DNA of 64,000 nucleotides from contig JARFIW010000658.1 in NCBI GenBank assembly GCA_036346225.1, positions 1,860,001-1,924,000 on the forward strand, in the 5' to 3' direction. Shown here one piece after another: positions 45,438 to 57,219 of this stretch. How positions within the stretch are numbered: the first letter of the stretch is position 1; each line of letters begins with the position of its first letter. This DNA is from Platerodrilus igneus (Eukaryota; Arthropoda; Insecta; Coleoptera; Lycidae). The notes beneath the pieces are model-generated. The model saw only the letters and a list, made by a program, of their open reading frames with translations. It searched no databases and was not told the DNA's origin. Both the position numbers and the translations under genes were made by a program.

Positions 45438-47571
45438 AAGTGAAATCTCTTTATAGCGGACACGTATGGGACCAAAAATTTTGTCTGCTATAGAGAAGTG
45501 TCCGCTTTATAGAAAATGTATTTAACTCGACCAAATATTTTTATTTAAAGTATATACATATGTACATAATACATTACAAACGCATAAAACTGTTTAAGTA
45601 CAATTTATTTGAAAAAAATCAGTAATTGTAGTTTGACGAGTTTGTGATTTTAAACTTTGTTCCTCTAATAAGATTTTAATCGAACAAACAATGCAAAATG
45701 CTTTGTCGTTGTTGATTTTAACAAAAAAGAGTTTAATTCTTCTGCTCGTGCACGAGCATCGCTATTGTTTTTAATTTTACACACAACCTCCATGCATTCG
45801 TCATCATCTTCGTTCTCACTAACGGCATTTTCATCTTTTTGTTTACCAATACAATATCCCTTACTATAGCATTGATATCTGTGCAGTCATCTTCTACATA
45901 CACAGCTTCTTCAATACAGGCAAATGCTGACACATCTACTTCTAAAAAACCACCATTGTTCAACCGTTCCCTCAAGTATATAAGAGGTTGTTCATTTAGT
46001 GATTTCTTTATGACAGAAAGTAGAAGATCGTCCTCAGAGTCAAATGAAATGTTACACATGCCTGCAATGTATTTTCTTTTAAATCCGGCTTTTGAAAAAC
46101 AGTTGTTTATCGTAGAAGAGCTAACCCTCTGCCAAGCAATATTAATCCACGTGATGGGATCTAAAACGATAATATTCTTCTCTAAATTTTTATTTGACGT
46201 CGCTGATCTGATTGATGAAAGTAAATTTGTCATAAACAGCTGTCTGTAAAACACTTTAAAATTTTGAATAACATCTTGGTCCAAAGGGTGACAAACGGAA
46301 GTGACATTTGGCGAAAAGAAGCTTAATTTAATATTGTCTAACTTTAAGTCTGTGTGACAAGTTGCATTGTCTGAAAAAAAGAAGAATTTTGCGCTTTTGC
46401 ATGCCTAATGTTCTGTCAAACTTGGAAATCCATTCCTTAAAAATTTCACTGGTCATCCATGCTTTTTTATTAGCATGTCAATACACAGAAAAATTTTCTA
46501 CATTAATGTTTTTAAAACTTCGAGGTTTTGCCGCCTTTCCGATAACAAAAGGTTTTTCTTTACCACCAGCCATGCTAACACAGTGCAAAACAGTTAATCT
46601 TTCTTTAGAAATTTTACCGCCACAACATTTTTCGCCCGCCAAACTAAGAGTTTTATCGGGCAATGCTCTGAAAAATAGACTGGTTTCGTCTAAATTAAAA
46701 ATATCGATGTCTTCGTATTTGGTGATTAATGACGATAGCATGTCATTCCACAATTTTACAAAATCATTATCCACGTTACCAGATTTCCCCGATAAGACTT
46801 GTACAAAATCTTATGACGAATCTGAAACTTTTCAAGCCATCCTCTTGATGCTTTAAAATTGTTGTATCCCAAATCATTTGCAGCTGCTAGCTTTCCCTTG
46901 TAAAATTGGGCCAGAAATGGGTAGGTTTCTACAGCGAGATTTTGAAAATCAGTTAAAAATAACTGCATCCACTTCAATACCCTTATTTTTTGAAAAATCA
47001 CGTATTCTATTTTTATTTCAGTGTTCGCGAAGTAAAGCAAGCAGTTTATTTTTATTTTTTACTGCGTTACTAATTTGTGTTTTTCCTACATCAAATTGTT
47101 TTGCTAGAACACGCACCCTTTGGCTGCGACTGTAGCTTTCAATAATATTTATTTTTCCTTTTAATGTAACCGCCTTCCTTTTAATTTTTGTAGCCATAAC
47201 TGTCAACAAGTTAAAGAACCTACATTAACTGAAGCTGATGAACGACAGACCCTTATTTAGTTCAATGACGTTGCCAAGAACAGGTTTTTATTTACGTGCT
47301 TTAGCACAATATTGTATTAAAAGTGTTTGAAGGGGAAGGGGTGAGGTTAGTGATACTTTGTATATACATATATATTAAGAGAAAGAAAAATGTCCGTTAT
47401 AGAGATATTAAATTTGTCGTTGTAGGTGTCCGAAGCCGTTATGAAGAGTGTCCGTTGTATAGAAGTACAGGAAACGATGTATGTGTATAATGTTAATCGG
47501 GACTATGTAATAATGTCTTCTTAAGAGAAGCGTCCGTTTTGTAGAGATGTCCGTTAAGAAAGGTTTCAATG
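45438..47571 (-). mobile_element. Tigger/pogo-type DNA transposon
   Basis: Inverted ends: the left reads GTGAAATCTCTTTATAGCGG and the right (complement) CATTGAAACCTTTCTTAACG, both leading into GGACA repeats (TCCGTTATAGAGA, TGTCCGCTTTATAG). TA flanks lie on both sides (45436-45437 and 47572-47573). The minus-strand transposase fills most of the 2.1 kb. Tigger-class elements have just these ends and the TA target. Damage is light, so the copy is fairly young. Confidence 0.88.
45733..47209 (-). pseudogene. Tigger-type transposase, frameshifted, catalytic triad readable
   Basis: The likely start is MATKIKRKAVTLKGKINIIE at about 47197 (an upstream Met at 47209 is also in frame). Order: CENP-B/psq helix-turn-helix (QRVRVLAKQFDVGKTQISNA), second DNA-binding domain (GYNNFKASRGWLEKFQIRH), DDE core with FNLDETSLFFRALPDK, GGKISKERLTVLHCVSMAGG, then FSDNATCH near 46370 and HPLDQDVIQNFK near 46285, and an acidic C-terminus to 45733. 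All three catalytic aspartates (LDET, SDN, PLDQD) are visible. Breaks: a frameshift near 47030, one near 46770, a TGA where related proteins have Trp near 46478, and one in a T-run near 46375. Confidence 0.88.
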
Positions 47572-47649
47572 TATAATGATAACTATTCTTTTTTAAATAT
47601 TATCTATATCATGATGATATACATAAGATCTCACAGTATCCACATTCTA

Positions 47650-48169
47650 TATTTTAAATTATTGATTATGAATCTAATAAAATATAAAATAATTGAAGAA
47701 AAAATATATAGGTAAAGATATAAATTGCACGGGATCGAGCGGTAGGCTGGTAGATAGAAAAGTACGTTCCCAGCTGTATGGCTTAGCTTTTTGCGGAGAG
47801 TGGGGTGGGTAGATAACCACTCGTGGCGGAGGCAGGTTAGATTGGCCAACCACAAAGGAGGAATAGAAACTCGAAAGGCGCCAAGGACGCCGTAGAAAGA
47901 AGATCTAACGTCGCGATCCCAATGCGACATATAGGTACCTAGTCACACCCCTGTGGAGGAAGGAAGCACAGAAGATAGAAAAATAGCGATCATCGAATGA
48001 CAACGCTAGCTGAAAGAAAATATTAGTAATTAAAATAAAGAAATACCAGGATTCAAAATTCTTTGGTATATAATGAGGTACTGACAAATAAGCAGTTGAT
48101 ATAAAATGAATTAATTTAACATAAGGATTAAAGTGCTCAAGGGGTACGCGTTGAGCATTCTAACAGTGA
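47650..48169 (-). repeat. LTR-like repeat, inverted copy A
   Basis: Matches 53014-53470 in reverse complement. The minus-strand start reads TGTTAGAATGCTCAACGC, as an LTR or foldback end would. Internal blocks shared with copy B include ATTCATTTTATATCAACT, GTACCTCATTATATACCA, TTTTCTTTCAGCTAGC and ACCCACCCCACTCTCCGC. No partner in direct orientation and no internal retroelement genes, so it is a solo LTR or one arm of a foldback element. Confidence 0.6.
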
Positions 48170-48291
48170 AGGTGAAACAATTAAACGATTTCAATAACAT
48201 CACATGCATATTTAAAACACAGGTATAGTGTTAACGGCACTCCTTACTCCGAAAATATTTATAACCTATCATAAATAACCGCCATCATAAA

Positions 48292-49220
48292 ATGGAAACT
48301 TCACCCTCCTTACCACAAATATATGATAAATTACCAATCACCCAAACACCAAACCACCATAACCTTAAAATGAACTTTGTACCTGCCGTAAAAAAAACCA
48401 TAAATAACAAACAACCAAAGGATAATTTCCCATAAAAAGATAACGCAATAGTATTAAATTCTGTAGAAGATACAAAACTAGAAGACTACATAAAAGCATT
48501 AGCGGAAAATATTGACCGAAAGAATATTACGTTCGCATCAAGAATGTCCCAAAACCGTATTTGTATTTACTTAACAACAAAGAAACTAGCCAACGAGTAC
48601 GTAAACAAATACCCGATCATAAAAATAGGACATTCCAAAGTTAAAATCTGCCAACTGCAGACGTCAACAACACATATAGTTATATCCAATGCAAGCCCTA
48701 TCATTCCACACAAAGTTGTAGAAGACGAACTTGCTAAAATTAACATAGTCCCAATAAGCAGACTATCATTTATTAAAGCAGCATTAACTGAAACAAAATT
48801 CAACCATATTGGAAGTTTTCGCTGTCAAATATACGTGAAACAAAACGAAAACCTCAATGTACCTGAATCAATATTAGTAACATATGAAGACACAAATTAC
48901 AGATTATTCTTATCTAAAGACACTAATTGTTACTTATGCAAACAAATTGGCCCCATCATGCAAATAATTGTAACCAAAAACATATACAAGAAGAAATAAG
49001 CCCAAACAAACCTATGACTATGACAAACCTAAATGAATTGAATACCAAAAAAAGAAACAACAATGAAGTAAGCCCAGATTCACCAACTGAAGAATCGAAT
49101 ATACCAGAAATTAAAGGACAGGATAACACAAACAAAAATGGCATCACACAAATGGAAACAATAAATCAGATAAATACCCAAAAGACCAAAAATTCCCGCT
49201 TACCAACAAAACAATAAAAA
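48292..49220 (+). pseudogene. Jockey-like LINE ORF1 (gag-like RNA-binding protein)
   Basis: Starts METSPSLPQIYDKLPITQ at 48292. One in-frame TAA at 48433-48435 is followed in the same frame by KDNAIVLNSVEDTKLEDYIK and the long open stretch 48544-48999, so a single point change breaks the first half. A frameshift near 48935 then separates a CCHC zinc-knuckle region (CYLCKQIG in one frame, HHANNCNQKH in the next). A hydrophilic tail ends at about 49217. ORF1 proteins of this type bind the element RNA. Length of about 300 residues fits Jockey-clade ORF1. Confidence 0.72.
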
Positions 49221-49547
49221 ACTAAAACAAGAACACCCACCAACAAAAAAAAAACGAAACTACAACTTTAGAAAAAGTAAGAAAAATAATAACCAGCGAA
49301 CCAACAAAATATATAATATCACTTGATGAATACCAAGGTTTTATAGAAAACGCAGTAGGACAAGAAAAAATCCTAAAATTAAGCAGAAACTACACAAATT
49401 ACACAGAACAACTAATACAAATGTTACAAGCTGTACAAAAAATAACAGATGACCCAATAATAAAAACAATAATCACAAGATTACAAAGAAAATAAAAACA
49501 CAAATTCAAAAAGAAGAAACACCAGCTCATCTGAATGAGACAAAATT

Positions 49548-50236
49548 ATGAACATAATACAATGGAACTGCAATAGTCTACAATGACACAAAGGAGAATT
49601 ACAAAAACTAATCCAAGAAACAAATCCACATTATATTTGCCTACAAGAAACACGCCTTAAAAAACAACAAACTATAAACACATAACTATATACAGTATCG
49701 AAAGGACAGGCAACACCCGCTCATCGCCAGTGGGGGAGTAGCAATTTTAGCAGATAAAAACAAGCATATTCAAACAATAACCCTACATACAAATATAGAA
49801 GCGGTAGCAATCTGTATACAGATACCTCAAAAAGTTTCCTTATGCAGCATCTACCTCACACCTAAGCTAAAACTCAAAAAAACAGAAATAAAAAACATAA
49901 TACAACAATTACCTGCTCCATTTATATTCCTAGGAGACTTAAATAGCCACAACGAAATATGGGGCTCTCAGCACATAGACAAAAGAGAGAAAATAATAGA
50001 AGAAATTGTGAATGAAAATAACTTAATAATATTCAACAATGACAGTGAAACACATTTCTGTATACGAACAGGTACATTATCCAACATAGACATGTCCATA
50101 TGTGACCCAAAACTCCAACTAAATATAAAATGGAGAGTAATGGCAAACATATATAACAGCGACCATTTTCCAATACATATACAAATCTGCAAAGACACCC
50201 CACAATCCAATCAACATCCTATTTACCATAAATAGA
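49548..50236 (+). pseudogene. Jockey-like LINE endonuclease remnant
   Basis: Broken frames read MNIIQWNCNSLQ near 49548, ICLQETRLKKQ near 49640 (the catalytic Glu of the APE-type fold), FLGDLNSHNEIWGS near 49925 (the G-D-x-N motif) and TLSNIDMSICDP with SDHFPIHIQI near 50070-50190 (the catalytic S-D-H). The order is that of APE-like LINE endonucleases, which nick the target to prime reverse transcription. Several stops before 49900. Confidence 0.78.
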
Positions 50237-50810
50237 TAATAAACAAAGACAAATGGCCAGAATATAATAAAAGATAATAATACAAAAAATAAAGATTATC
50301 TCAAGAAAAAAAAAATAGAAACGAAATCATAAAAAATTATACACAAAATATAATAACAGCAGCTCAACAAACCTTCAAAAAAACAAATGGCACCAGTAAG
50401 AAAACAGTACCATGGTGGAATATTGACTGTGCAAAAACTAGCAAAGACAACAAAAAGGCCCTATATAGATATAGAAAAAACAAAACATTAGATAACCTAT
50501 TCGAACTCAAAAGAACACGAGCATTAGCCAGGCATACAATCCTGCAAACTAAAAAGGAAAGCTTGGGAAGAATACGTGTCTACATTAACACCCCTAACAC
50601 CCAACAAGGAATTATGGAAAACAATCAAAAGAATAAAGGAATAAACATAACACCATACCAGACAAACATAATATTTAAAGGAGACAAACCAATAACAACA
50701 CCCAGGAAATAGCAGAAGCAATAGCAGATGAACTTGAAATATCCTCAAGAAACTCCATATACACACAAAAACTTAATAACAAGAAAACCAACACAGAAAA
50801 TAAAGAACAT

Positions 50811-52135
50811 ATGCACAAAACTGGAAAACACAACGATGCTCTAAACCAACCTTTCACCCTGCAAGAACTCACCCAAAGTTTCCGCCAGTTAAAAAGCAAC
50901 AAGTGTTCAGGACCTGACCAAATAATTCCCGAAATGATACAAAATCTTCCAGAAGAAAACAAAAAAAAAAGTTTCCTGACATCTACAACTATATGTGGGA
51001 AAAAAGCCTATACCCAGAAGAGTGGAATAAAGTAATAACAATATAGTAGAAACCACAAAAGAAGATATCTGCATCATGACTTGTAACCGTATGTATTAAG
51101 TTAAAAATTCCAAGTCAATGTAGTATCTAGTTCATAAATACCACATTAATATCAGTTGTGAAAAATATTTTATTTTCACACAAGTAGTTGCTTTTACTAC
51201 TTTAAAATTATCGTCTAAATACTTTAGAGGTTTAATAAATTCAATTAATATAAATGCAAGTACAATAAAATAAATATATATCAACTGTCCATTTTTATAT
51301 TCGGATACAAACATACATCCACATAACTCTCTCTGTAATTATCTTAAATAAACCTGCTCACGTATGTCGTTGCTTAAAAACACATAGAAATCATATTGCT
51401 TTTTTTCTCGTATCCATTGGTAAAGCTTTAAAAGAATCAAAAGTATGTTGTGAATTGCGCTAGGCGTCTGTGCTGTAGATATCTTCTTTCGTGGTTTTTA
51501 GTATACCAATCCTTAAACCAAAAAAAGAAAAAACAAACCCGACAAATTACCGTCCAATAGCCCTATCTAATATCTTATCCAAAATAATTCAAAAAATGAT
51601 AAATGGAAGACTAATATGGCATCTAGAAAAACAAGGACTGCTAAGCACAGCACAAGCGGGGTTTAGATAAGGCAGAACAACGACAGACCAAACACTCAAA
51701 CTTAAAATAGAAGTAGAAAAAGCATTTGAACTAAAACAACACCTCACAGCAGTATTCCTAGATCTACAAAAAGCTTAAGACACTACCTGGAAATATATCA
51801 GTCTAACAACTCTAGCCGAATGTAACATTCAAGGAAATATAATATATTATATACAAAGCTTCCTCCAAAAACAAAAATTCTGCGTAAAACCAACAGATGC
51901 CTTTCGAAACCAAGGGATCGAGTCATTGGGCTACCCCAAGGTGAAGTGCTTAGCCAGACTCTTTTTACTAATAATAGATAAAATAATGGAAATAGTTAAG
52001 AAGCTAACACAAATATTATTATTTGCAGAGGACATAATAATATACCACAAAGGGAACAACACACAATCAACCCAAAAACAACTATAAAAAAACATAGATG
52101 CAGTGGAAAAATGGGCAACAATTATAGGCTCCAAC
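50811..52135 (+). pseudogene. Jockey-like LINE reverse transcriptase, interrupted
   Basis: Starts with LKSNKCSGPDQIIPEMIQNL near 50895-50955 (the K-A-P-G-P-D-x-I block). It is cut by the MITE, then resumes with KTNPTNYRPIALSNILSKII near 51530, LEKQGLLSTAQAGFR near 51625, AVFLDLQKA (first catalytic Asp) near 51750, a degraded G-L-P-Q-G block near 51930, and LLFAEDIIIYHKGNN near 52020, where the usual A-D-D is A-E-D. Not functional. Confidence 0.78.
51044..51503. mobile_element. MITE, 460 bp, inserted in the LINE RT
   Basis: Terminal inverted repeats of about 27 bp: left TAGTAGAAACCACAAAAGAA followed by GATATCT; the right end is the complement with three differences. TA is present on both sides (51042-51043 and 51504-51505), so it belongs to a TA-targeting superfamily. 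The LINE reading resumes after it. No coding capacity. Confidence 0.82.
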
Positions 52136-52170
52136 TTTTCAACAACAAAATCACATTTTTTGTCCTGATA

Positions 52171-53013
52171 CTGTCAAAAATTAGCTTATATAACAAGCTT
52201 GTAAGGTGCTAATTTTCACACAGTTCAGTTTCTCCTATGTTATAAATATTATTAGATTTGTTGGGACCTGTCACATCTTTTAGCTTACCTTCACTTCACG
52301 ATTTACCTTGTAGCGCTACATTACAGTCATTTTACTTGTTGTTTATTGGTTGTTGGTATTTATCCAACGCTTGCAATTCAATTCTAATCTAAAGTTGATA
52401 ACGTGTATGAAAGCATTTGTTCTTGTTTTATTGCATGGTGAACTCGTTCTGCTAATTTTACATCTTGTTAATGGGTTCTGTCGAGTTTACTTACTACTAA
52501 TTAATTCTTTACTAATAAAATAAGAGGCAACTTCGTTATATTCGTATTATGCGCATTATTTGTTATCGTCGTTGGTATGTATAGTAATGCTATAATTATA
52601 TAATCCTAAACGATATTGGTTTCAGCCTATAAGATCCTCTTTATGCTCTCTTTACCTTACATTTGACTTTTTATTTCGTTCCTCACATATTTCGAAATTT
52701 ATGGTAATTATTCCACCAGCTGTTCGATTGATCATAGTGGATGTCAGATAATTGTATTACTTGGAATGTTCCACATCTGGTAATGCTTGGCGTTTCTCAC
52801 GTAAATATTGAAGATTAATCCCAAATTAACCAACGTGACCTTCATCAAAATTTCTACGTGTTGGCTGCTTGTTTATTTCATGTGACTATCCTACTAAACC
52901 TTTTAGTTGTAAGATGTACACGAAATGTACGTAAGATGCCTCTACGATTAATTCCAATAAATAGTGATTTTGATGTTTACGAATTGGTGCATTACACCAT
53001 TTTAGTTTATCTT
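52171..53013. other. Intron 1, nothing recognised
   Basis: AT-rich sequence between the broken LINE and LTR-like copy B. It may include the 5' part of that repeat, which differs from copy A there. Confidence 0.4.
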
Positions 53014-53540
53014 GAGCACTTTAATCTTTAAGTTAAATTAATTCATTTTATATCAACTGTTTATTTGTCAGTACCTCATTATATACCAAAAAATTTTGAA
53101 TCCTGGCGTTTATTTATTTTAATTACTAATATTTTCTTTCAGCTAGCATTGTCCTTCAATGACCACTATTTTTCTATATCCTGTGCTTCCGTCCCCTACA
53201 GTGGTGTGACTAGGTACCTACGTGTCGCAGTGGGATCGCAACGTTGGATCTTGTTTCTATGGCGTCCATGTTGCCTTCCGAGTTTCTATTCCTTCCTTGC
53301 GGTTGGCCCATCTCACCTTGCCTTTGCCACGAGTGGTTATCTACCCACCCCACTCTCCGCAAGCAGCTAAGCCGTATAGCTGGGCACCTACTTTTCTATC
53401 TACCGCCTACCACTCGACCCCGTGCTATTTATATCTTTACCTATTCTTTCCTTCCAATTATGTTATTCATTTGTCGCAACCCCCCCTTTTTTTCTTTTGT
53501 GCGGTGCTTTTGGGAACGTCCTCCCCCAAATGATTTTGTC
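53014..53540 (+). repeat. LTR-like repeat, copy B
   Basis: Direct-orientation partner of copy A (47650-48169); both copies can be read to about 53470. Overlapping open frames (53065-53370, 53222-53533) are matched by frames in copy A, but they overlap each other and show no known domain, so I do not call a gene. Confidence 0.6.
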
Positions 53541-53559
53541 TGCTATAATCGGCCATGAT

Positions 53560-54380
53560 AATAATAAACGTTGGTTTAAGCAATTAACCTGAAAGCACAT
53601 GTAGGGGTGATTTAAGATTGTGAAATATGTAAGGTTTTTGATTGGCTAGATCGGTCACATGATCGAAAGTATATAAATACGGTAAGTGGAAAATTAAAAA
53701 AGACGACACACAAAGACAAAAGAAGACACACAAATTCTAATGTAACTAGCCTGGGGGCTGTTACGTGTTATATTGCGATGCCGCCTAGCAGCATTGGTTA
53801 TGTTCAAGTTTAAATTAACGTAATGTTTAGTTAATTAATCTGCAAGGTGAGGATGCTTATACTTTAAGAAATAGTGGAATTCAAGGAGTTGGTGGTGGAC
53901 AATACTAAATATTAGTATTCAGGGATACAAAAATATTAGCTTCATTTTACAAGATAAGGCTCTTAAAGGAGAATTGAATAGCGGAGAATTTAAATTTAAT
54001 CAGAAAACTAAATGGTTAAGTCGTAAGGCGTTTAATGATAAGAAACGCAAGTTTACTAACTGCGAAGAAGATAATGACTCACCACCAACATACCGTTCGT
54101 TGTTTGGCGATGGTGATGGGCTAATAAAAATAAAAGTTACGAAGAAGAACCACCTCCATACTGTTCATTATTTAGTGATGGTGGAAGTCAGGTTTTTGGA
54201 AACTTGATCGCAATCCAATTTGATGAAGAAGTAGGGGAATATAAAGGGTTTCGAGCACAAAATTTATCAACACCCGTGTTAAGCACTTTCAACCCTGGTG
54301 AGGATAAGTTACCTAGGAAGTACCGTAGGTACTGGAGCAACAGTGGGTATGGTATACCCAAAACAGGTATTGGGTGAATC
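53560..54380 (+). other. Promoter-like segment followed by unidentified ORF remnants with PPxY motifs
   Basis: A CCAAT-type box (ATTGG at about 53641) and a TATAAATA box (about 53672-53679) precede a leader. Then open pieces follow in two frames: 53974-54207 with SPPTYRSLFGDG near residue 40, and an overlapping frame (about 54135-54378) with EEEPPPYCSLFSDGG and ending KTGIG. PPxY motifs recruit WW-domain ubiquitin ligases and occur in many cellular and retroelement gag-type proteins. The two similar blocks (P-P-x-Y-x-S-L-F-x-D-G) look like an internal duplication. I do not recognise the protein; it is probably a degraded mobile-element gene. Confidence 0.35.
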
Positions 54381-55194
54381 TTTGAATAAATGATTCGAAA
54401 GAACGGATGTGTATATGCATATACATGCACACACGTGAGGACGCAGGTATGAACTTTTATACATTTATACATATGTTTTTATATGAATATGTTATTAAGT
54501 TGTTAGGTTAATGTTGGAATTTTTGGTCATTATTATTAACGTTACCACTTAATATTATGAATTTTGTGTAGAATATCAAGAGTTCTTGGTTATGTTTAAT
54601 TCAGGGTCAATTTGTTTTAATTGTAGAATTTACATTGATTAGTACAGTGTATAACAACCCGGGTTAGGATAATTTTTAGTTAAATAATAGATATTTTCTT
54701 GTCGCATTCATGTATGTCTTTTAATTTATTGAGTAAAAGTCCAAGAAAGTTAAAGGTTTGTCGATATATGTAACTTATGCAGATATATCACCATATCCCT
54801 AGGTTAGTAAATACCTAAAGGTTATTAAATTCATTACTTGATACAATGTTGAAATACATATATATGTTACAATTAGAAGGCGTGGATTGAAATACATTTA
54901 GGGTACAAAGATTTTGTAAACTCTCGGGTAAGTTAACTCACCAGTGTCAATTTCAGAGTTCTATGCCTAACCACCCAGAGGAATGTCCATGTCCTCTCCA
55001 CTGTAGAGGAGCCGAGGCGTTTAAGTGAAGTATAGTGATTACTGTTGGATCAGAAATAGTTGACAACCTTGTGGAGTAGGTGAGTGGACCCTTGTATTGA
55101 AATTTTGAACCGTAAGAATTGATGTAGTTTTGCATTTTATTTTATATGTATTACATAACTCGTTTCTTGTTTCTTTGAATGTAACTTAAGACAG
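54381..55194. other. Intron 1, nothing recognised
   Basis: AT-rich, no feature identified. Confidence 0.45.
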
Positions 55195-55810
55195 AGAAAA
55201 GGGCGAAGTGTTACAGTTAGTAGTCGAAATGTTTTACTACTAAGACAATAATTGAACAGGTGCATGAGCGAACATAGTCTTGAGACATAAATAGTGCTGA
55301 GGCGAAAATAGTGTTGTGATTTCAACTTAGGTTATTAGTCGAAATGTTTTACTACTAAGACAAAATAATCAAATGTGTGCATGAGCGGAAATAGTAGTGA
55401 GGCATAAATAATGCTGAGACGAAAATAGTGTTGAGGTTTCAACTTAGGTTAGTAGTCGAAATGTTTTACTACTAAGACAAAGTAATCGAACAGATGCATG
55501 AGCGGAAATAGTGCTAATTCGTAAACAGTTGCTGAGGCAAAAATAGTCTTGAAGTTTCAACTTAGGTTAGTAGTCATAATGTTTTACTACTAAGACAAAA
55601 TAATCAAACCTGTGCATGAGCGGACAGTGTTGAGGCATAAATAGTGCCAAGATGAAAATAGTGTTGAGGTTTCTACTTAGTTTAGTAGTTGTAATATTTT
55701 ACTACTAAGATAAAATGATAGATTTGGTACATGTGTCAAAATACTGTTGTGATTTCATTATAGGTCACTAGGCGGTATATTTTATTACAAGACAAAATAA
55801 TCAAAGATGG
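55195..55810. repeat. Tandem repeat array, unit about 116 bp
   Basis: About five units with cores TTAGTAGTCGAAATGTTTTA plus CTACTAAGACAAAATAAT near 55220, 55336, 55452, 55570 and 55685. Each is followed by GCATGAGCG, AAATAGT and GTTGAGGTTTCAACTTAGG. The core and the flanking TTGAGGTT are shared with the array at 10170-12200. Confidence 0.87.
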
Positions 55811-55934
55811 TTTCAACACTAACTGAATGGGACCGCAGCATTCCTAGCAATACATCTACGATTATGCTGTATAAAACCCTCTCGTTGCAAGTCCCTTACG
55901 ATAACGCTTTTGTCGTGTCGAAAATACTCATATA

Positions 55935-55937
<3 letters not shown>

Positions 55938-55981
<44 letters not shown>
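55938..55981. repeat. TA microsatellite
   Basis: Uninterrupted TA run just right of the tandem array. Confidence 0.95.
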
Positions 55982-55983
<2 letters not shown>

Positions 55984-57170
55984 ATGTCGATGAGAACTTG
56001 CACACGCAAGCAAGAAAGTAACGTTCGGCAATTGATTTGTTTTTTAAAAGAGTTCGGAATAGTTAATACAAAAAGTGAGTATTAAATGAAAATATTTAAA
56101 CAAGCAATTGCAAAAGATATATCATTATAAAAGAACAATTACAACACAATTAGGAAGCAGAACCAATTCGTACGTTTGACATTTAATTACTGTGAAGTTT
56201 GTTATATTCGCATGGTTGTTGACGTTACAATAATAACGTTATTGTTGGATAAAGAGTACAGATTTATTTTAAAGAAGAAACCATACATGTATAAAATCTG
56301 CAAAAACTATGTTTTTAATTAACATTTCATTTTATGGTCTGCTTATAAGCGTTGTCTGTGTTTCCAGTCAATAACCCGCAAAACTTCTATCGTATTATCA
56401 ATAGCAAAATAAGATTGACAATGTCAGAACAAAATATTGAACTACATGCAGCCATTATTTTTTTTACAAATTATGCCACGCCAATAACCTGTTCGAAAAC
56501 TTACAATTTGTGTTTAAAGGTTATAGGTGTTCTATGTGTGTTTATGAATCAGTCCTCGAAAGCCTTCATTGTTGTGGCGCGCATTGATATTTAAATTACA
56601 ATTTCATACTGCAAGGAATAGGTTATTGTTTTGTCTCAAATAGTATCAAAAGCTCTTTCAGCTGTCAAAGATTCACAAGGCGAGTTGATTGTTCTAATAG
56701 TATCAAGAGTGCTTTGTATATTCATCCACGATCTACGATCGCGTGACATTTGAGTAAGAAGAGTTCCAGATTTTTGAATTTAATTAAACGAATTTTACTG
56801 AAAAACCCGCAAATTTTTCATTAGTATTTGAAAATGTACGTGTTTTTGTATGGTTTCTAATAATTTTTAATTATTTTTGACAGGTCACATAATGTAAACC
56901 GGACCCGTCATCATAAAAGTGACTTCAAAGGTAGATACTGAATGGCCCTTTTTTGGCACAGGCAAGGATCACCCTGCACAGACCATACTTGGACTAAATA
57001 ATGACATCAATACAACTTCACTGAAGAAAGAAAATTTACCGAAACACCACCAGCAAGAAGCTGAACCAATAAAAGGTACACAACAGTACCACACTTTTAT
57101 CCTGTATAGTGAAACAAGTGAAAACCAAAATTTTTTCATCGAGTAATGAAAGTTCTGTTCATGAAGTAGT
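55982..57170. other. Intron 1, nothing recognised
   Basis: AT-rich. The open frame 56919-57146 has normal-looking composition but no recognisable domain. Confidence 0.4.
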
Positions 57171-57219
57171 TGAAGGTCGTACAACATCAACAATGGAAGA
57201 TATTTGTAATTATGTAACG

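Larger units (their letters stand above)
48170..52170 (+). mobile_element. Jockey-like LINE, 5' end kept, 3' end missing
   Basis: ORF1 (48292-49220), apurinic-type endonuclease (about 49550-50230) and the N-terminal half of RT (about 50810-52130) occur in order, with frame changes and stops. A 460-bp MITE interrupts the RT at 51044-51503. The copy stops inside the RT, after the FAEDI-like equivalent of Y-A-D-D-I; C-terminal domain and tail are absent. Loss of the 3' end with a kept 5' end is the reverse of normal LINE truncation and implies a later deletion. Confidence 0.8.

Noticed and set aside
48956..50962. Several minus-strand ORFs rich in Ser, Phe and Leu
   Set aside because: They are the complement of the A-rich Jockey LINE coding strand.
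53065..53558. Three overlapping ORFs of about 100 residues as host genes
   Set aside because: They lie in a repeat found twice (inverted), overlap one another in different frames and have no recognisable domain.
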